Below, one piece after another: positions 7,155-9,785 of a stretch of 9,785 bases of DNA (its first letter is position 1; each line of letters begins with the position of its first letter). The notes under the pieces were generated by a model. The model made no database searches, was not told where the DNA came from, and saw only the letters and a program-made list of their open reading frames with translations. The stretch comes from UBA7396 sp034675265. Lineage in GTDB: Bacteria; Patescibacteriota; Gracilibacteria; BD1-5; UBA6164. The stretch covers positions 1-9,785 of the forward strand of contig JAUCDK010000036.1 in the NCBI GenBank assembly GCA_034675265.1. Direction: 5' to 3'. A program made the translations under genes and the position numbers.

Positions 7155-8138
7155 ATGGATAAAAAAGAAGCACTATCGCAAGCACTTGCTATGATAGAAA
7201 AACAATTTTGAAAATGATCAGTAATGAAACTCTGAGAAAAAGAAACTATGAATGTAGAAACATCATCATCTGGTTCTCTCTCTCTTGATATAGCACTTTG
7301 AGGATGATATGCAAAAGGAAGAATCGTTGAAATTTACGGTCCTGAATCATCATGAAAAACAACTCTTACACTTCATGCGATTGCAGAAGTACAAAAAGCT
7401 TGAGGAACAGCAGCATTTGTGGATGCAGAACATGCTCTTGATCCAGCATATGCAAAAAAAATTGGTGTGGATATTGATAATCTTATTATTTCACAACCTG
7501 ACTACGGAGAACAAGCTTTAGAAATTGTTGATGCTCTTGTAAGATCTGGTGCTGTTGATTTAATCGTTGTTGACTCTGTTGCTGCTCTTACACCAAAAGC
7601 TGAAATTGAAGGAGAAATGGGAGATTCTCATATGTGACTTCAAGCAAGACTTATGTCTCAAGCACTGAGAAAAATTACTGGTCCAATTGCAAAAACTGGA
7701 TGTAGTGTAATTTTCATCAACCAAATCAGAATGAAAATCTGAGTAATGTTTGGAAGCCCTGAAACAACAACTTGAGGAAATGCTTTAAAATTTTATGCAT
7801 CTCAAAGAATCGATGTAAGAAGAAAAGATAAAATTGAAGCTTGAACATGAATAGAAAAAGAAGCAACTGGAAATAGAACAAAAATTAAAGTAGTGAAAAA
7901 TAAAATCGCTCCTCCTTTTAAAGAAGCAGAATTTGATGTGATGTACAATGAATGAATTTCAAAAAATGGAGAAATCGTTGATATCGGAAGTGAACTTGAA
8001 ATTATTAAAAAATCTGGGTCATTTTACTCATTTGGAGAAACAAAACTCTGACAATGAAGAGAAAATGTAAAACAATTTTTGGTAGAAAATCCTAACGTTG
8101 CAAATGAAATTGAAGAAATTATTAAAAATAGTTTATAA
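7155..8138 (+). CDS. recA: RecA recombinase
   Basis: 327 aa. RecA polymerises on single-stranded DNA, drives strand exchange in homologous repair and stimulates LexA-type self-cleavage. The Walker A motif GPESSGKTT is at residues 62-70, Walker B LIVVD at 136-140, loop L1 EGEMGDSHMGLQAR at 152-165, and loop L2 with INQIRMKIGVMFG then ETTTGGNALKFYAS from 188 on. Fifteen of the 34 glycines are TGA, including Gly67 of the P-loop (7353-7355), so this gene alone proves that UGA is glycine. The ATG at 7155 matches the usual RecA N-terminus; AAAAAGG lies almost against it. The protein ends soon after the core, without the long acidic tail of many RecAs. The GyrI-like gene follows after 4 bases. Confidence 0.98.
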
Positions 8139-8142
8139 GAAT

Positions 8143-8562
8143 ATGAAAATAACCGGCTTAAAAATAAGAACAAGTAATAATAAAGCAGAAGAAATATGAA
8201 AATTGTGGGAAAGATTTTATTCAGAATGACATAAAGATAAACTCTGACTTAATGAAAAAAATATTTATGCTGTGTATCATAATTATGAACTTAATCAAAG
8301 TGGAAAGTTTGATATTCAATATGGAAATTATGATCTTTTAATTGGTTGAATTTCAAATATAGAGTGATATGACTTTATAAATATTGAAAATAATAATTAT
8401 AAAATTTTTGAAGTAAATTGACAAACAGGAAAAGAAATCTTTTCTACTTGGCAAGATATATGGAATTCAAATTTAAAAAGAATTTTTAATACTGATTATG
8501 AGCTCTATTCTTTTGAAAGTAATGCTCAGACTAAAATATCTGTACATATTTGAACGTATTAA
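8143..8562 (+). CDS. GyrI-like / AraC-type effector-binding domain protein
   Basis: 139 aa, starting 4 bases after the recA stop and so co-transcribed. The pattern LWERFYSEG, IYAVYHNYE, GKFDIQYGNYDLLIGG, then YKIFEVNGQTG, STWQDIWNSNL, TDYELYSF and a final VHIGTY follows the SHS2-based GyrI-like domain, which binds small hydrophobic or cationic ligands in AraC/MerR-type regulators and in GyrI/SbmC. Here the domain stands alone: no HTH, no signal peptide and no membrane helix. Stand-alone members include gyrase-inhibiting proteins that protect from DNA damage, so the link with recA is suggestive, but the ligand and role are unknown. Seven glycines are TGA. The stop codon touches the following terminator. 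Confidence 0.75.
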
Positions 8563-8589
8563 AAAAGACTCTCAAAAAGAGTCTTTTTT
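8561..8589 (+). terminator. Intrinsic terminator ending the recA unit
   Basis: AAAAAAGACTCT (8561-8572) pairs perfectly with AGAGTCTTTTTT (8578-8589) around a 5-nt loop. The T run ends the stem, and the first bases overlap the stop codon of the GyrI-like gene. Confidence 0.88.
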
Positions 8590-8608
8590 GATTTTAAAAA
8601 TTTTTTTA

Positions 8609-8614
8609 TATAAT
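8609..8614 (+). promoter_or_regulatory. Consensus -10 box TATAAT before the methyltransferase remnant
   Basis: TATAAT stands 30 bases before ATG 8644. The only -35-like element is TTGATT (8588-8593), 15 bases upstream and touching the terminator. It probably drove the original methyltransferase and now would transcribe the thioredoxin gene. Confidence 0.4.
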
Positions 8615-8643
8615 CTATCTAATTATTTCCTTATTCCTGAAAA

Positions 8644-8760
8644 ATGGAAACATATAATATATTCTTAGAATACTATGATAAAATAGTAAGATGAATTAAT
8701 TCTCCTCTTGATGAAGAAGTAGGTTTTTTAGATGACCTCATACAAAAATACAACCCAACT
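8644..8760 (+). pseudogene. Probable methyltransferase, N-terminal ~38 codons only
   Basis: ATG 8644 opens METYNIFLEYYDKIVRG, then NSPLDEEVGFLDDLIQKYNP. The pattern YYDKIV...EVxFLxxLIxKYNP is typical of the lead-in to a class I SAM-dependent methyltransferase, where a K-x-ILELGCGTG-like motif should follow within ten residues. Instead the frame turns into a shadow of the thioredoxin gene, rich in Arg, Lys and Asn, and closes at TAA 8971-8973. No SAM-binding motif is found in any frame here, so the gene is cut off at about 8735-8760. One TGA reads as Gly. Sampled G+C of 8641-8700 is only 10 of 60 bases, against 25 of 60 at 8881-8940. The identification is from memory of the family pattern and needs a database search. 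Confidence 0.5.
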
Positions 8761-9169
8761 GAAAGAAAAAACTTCTGATATGGAAAAAGCTCCAGCACTC
8801 ACAGAAGAAAAAATACCAGAAGAAACTATGAAAAAAGACGAAATGGTAAAAGAAGAAATTATGGTAAAAACTGGAATATACTCAGCATACAGCGCAGACA
8901 AACTCTCTGCTACTGAGAAAAATATACTTTTTTTCCACGCATCTTGGTGTCCAGCTTGTGCTTGAGCCGATAAAAATTTTTCAAGTTCTGAAATTTCCGA
9001 AAATATAAATCTTCTCAAAGTCGATTATGATAGCGCTGCTGATCTCAAAGAAAAATACGGTATCACTATGCAACATACTTTTGTACTGGTTGACAGCAAA
9101 TGAGAAATGATCAAAAAATGGTCAGGAAGTAATGATGTGAAAGACCTTGAAATGAGAGTAAGTGAATAA
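8732..9169 (+). CDS. Thioredoxin-fold protein, apparently missing its export signal
   Basis: 145 aa. TAG directly precedes ATG 8732, so no longer start exists. Residues 10-48 are a Glu/Lys/Met-rich linker. Residues 65-145 form a thioredoxin-like domain: ILFFHASWCPACAGAD with the redox pair Cys73-Pro-Ala-Cys76, then INLLKVDYD, YGITMQHTFVLVD and GEMIKKWSG. The cis-proline before the TF strand is replaced by His115. The next gene is a CcdA-type electron transporter, which normally feeds electrons to an extracytoplasmic thioredoxin, and the charged linker looks like the region after a lipobox or membrane anchor. Yet there is no signal peptide or anchor: the first residues overlap the methyltransferase remnant. 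The gene seems to have lost its true 5' end. TGA is Gly twice. Confidence 0.8.
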
Positions 9170-9182
9170 TTAAGAATAAATT

Positions 9183-9216
9183 AAGATAGATGATTATGAT
9201 ATCACTATCTTTTTTA
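9183..9216 (+). terminator. Hairpin with T tract between trx and ccdA
   Basis: AAGATAG plus TGAT (9183-9194, one bulged A) pairs with ATCA plus CTATCTT (9201-9211) around TATGAT, followed by a T run. It lies 14 bases after the thioredoxin stop. It may end the thioredoxin transcript or only reduce readthrough into ccdA. Confidence 0.6.
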
Positions 9217-9234
9217 TTTGATAATTTTTATAGT

Positions 9235-9756
9235 ATGACTCTCCTATTTATTTCGTTTTTTGCTGGAATTCTCACCATTCTTGCTCCGTGTGTACTTCCA
9301 CTTCTCCCAATCATCCTTTCTTGAAGTATCGAAAATCCTGATGATAAAAAATGACCGTTTGTGATTATTGCTTCACTCGCGCTTTCGATGATAGTATTTT
9401 CTATTTTTCTCAAAGCAACGACTTTTTTTATCAGTGTTCCACAAAGCTTTTGGGCAATGTTTTCTGGAGGACTCATCGTATGACTCTGAATCATCACCGT
9501 TTTTCCAGATCTTTGGAAAAAATTATCGAGTAAACTCTGATTTGATAGGAAATCAAATGAAGTTTTTTCTGCATCTACTCAGGCATCAGGAAATAAAAAA
9601 AATATTTTGATGTGACTTTCACTCGGTCCTGTTTTCACGAGTTGTAGTCCGACCTACGCGCTGATACTTGCTATTATTCTTCCTGCGAGCTTTTTAGTAT
9701 GAATCATAAATTTGGTTGCATATGCTTTATGTGTAAAATATAATCAGGTTGTGTAG
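9235..9756 (+). CDS. ccdA: CcdA/DsbD-family thiol electron transporter, C-terminally truncated
   Basis: 173 aa from ATG 9235. CcdA moves reducing power from cytoplasmic thioredoxin across the membrane. TM1 carries GILTILAPCVLPLLPIILSG with redox Cys19. Helices follow at about 41-60 and 72-90, then a polar loop, then LSLGPVFTSCSPTYALI with the second redox Cys137. Both halves thus keep their active cysteine. After residues 157-165 (IINLVAYAL) the family continues for roughly two more helices, but here it reads CVKYNQVV and a TAG at 9754-9756. The other two frames also close between 9734 and 9743, so one indel cannot restore it. All other stops in the window are TAA. G+C falls at the same point. 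The protein as written is probably not functional. About eight glycines are TGA. Confidence 0.85.
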
Positions 9757-9785
9757 AAAGCAAAAATTCATAAAATCACTCGGAA
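9757..9785. other. Sequence after the ccdA break, unassigned
   Basis: The last 29 bases, with the preceding 25, do not resemble ccdA. On the minus strand two frames are open to the window edge, but they are too short to identify. They may belong to an unrelated gene or to low-quality contig-end sequence. Confidence 0.3.

Noticed and set aside
7144..7197. Short ORF from ATG 7144 overlapping the recA start
   Set aside because: Eighteen codons, out of frame with recA and closed by TAG; the RecA start at 7155 fits the family.
7309..7521. Alternative-frame ORF inside recA
   Set aside because: Low-complexity His/Gln/Leu shadow; the RecA frame is unmistakable.
7155..8138. recA read as a degraded pseudogene with many nonsense codons
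   Set aside because: All apparent stops are TGA at glycine positions; with table 25 the gene is intact.
8728..9018. Minus-strand Ser/Phe-rich ORF opposite thioredoxin
   Set aside because: Antisense of the Glu/Lys-rich linker and CPAC region.
9228..9533. ORFs at 9228-9497 (minus) and 9351-9533 (plus) overlapping ccdA
   Set aside because: Shadows of ccdA, whose two redox-cysteine motifs are well preserved.

Overview
The window is AT-rich bacterial DNA in which UGA must be read as glycine (translation table 25). The RecA P-loop, RluA-family signature, DnaQ Exo I motif and CcdA core all carry in-frame TGA exactly where glycine is expected, and no gene ends in TGA. This code is known from Absconditabacteria (SR1) and Gracilibacteria (BD1-5), host-associated Patescibacteria. 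The sequence does not tell me which of the two. Under the standard code most genes here look shattered. All coordinates below use table 25.

Layout. 1-113 (+): C-terminal tail of a DnaK-like chaperone, then a hairpin terminator shared with the convergent unit. 145-1885 (-): an RluA/RluC-type pseudouridine synthase followed by two unrecognised ORFs in one reading frame. 1957-4228 (-): a type IV pilus minor-pilin operon, made of an 81-aa membrane protein, a PilW-like pilin with an EF-hand-type loop, and a PilX-like pilin lacking Glu5. 4410-5006 (+): an unrecognised four-helix membrane protein. 5065-6129 (+): a regulator joining a sigma-70 region-4 HTH to a HARE-HTH domain, behind a strong TTGACT/TATAAT promoter. 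6222-8562 (+): DEDDh 3'-5' exonuclease, small zinc-ribbon protein, recA and a GyrI-like effector-binding protein, a compact information-processing cluster. 8644-9785 (+): the start of a probable methyltransferase that breaks off into a thioredoxin-fold gene, then a CcdA-type thiol transporter that stops early.

Most genes look intact and close-packed, with hairpin terminators between units. The right end differs. The trx-ccdA pair has higher G+C in sampled lines, is joined on its left to the first ~38 codons of an unrelated gene, and on its right ccdA loses its last helices at a TAG, the only TAG stop in the window. This is either a recombination scar or an assembly chimera.

The most notable points are the UGA-glycine code, the sigma4-HARE fusion, the minor-pilin pair with a predicted calcium loop, and the doubly broken trx-ccdA segment. 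No CRISPR array, insertion sequence or RNA gene was seen, and no stretch over 300 bases lacks a gene.
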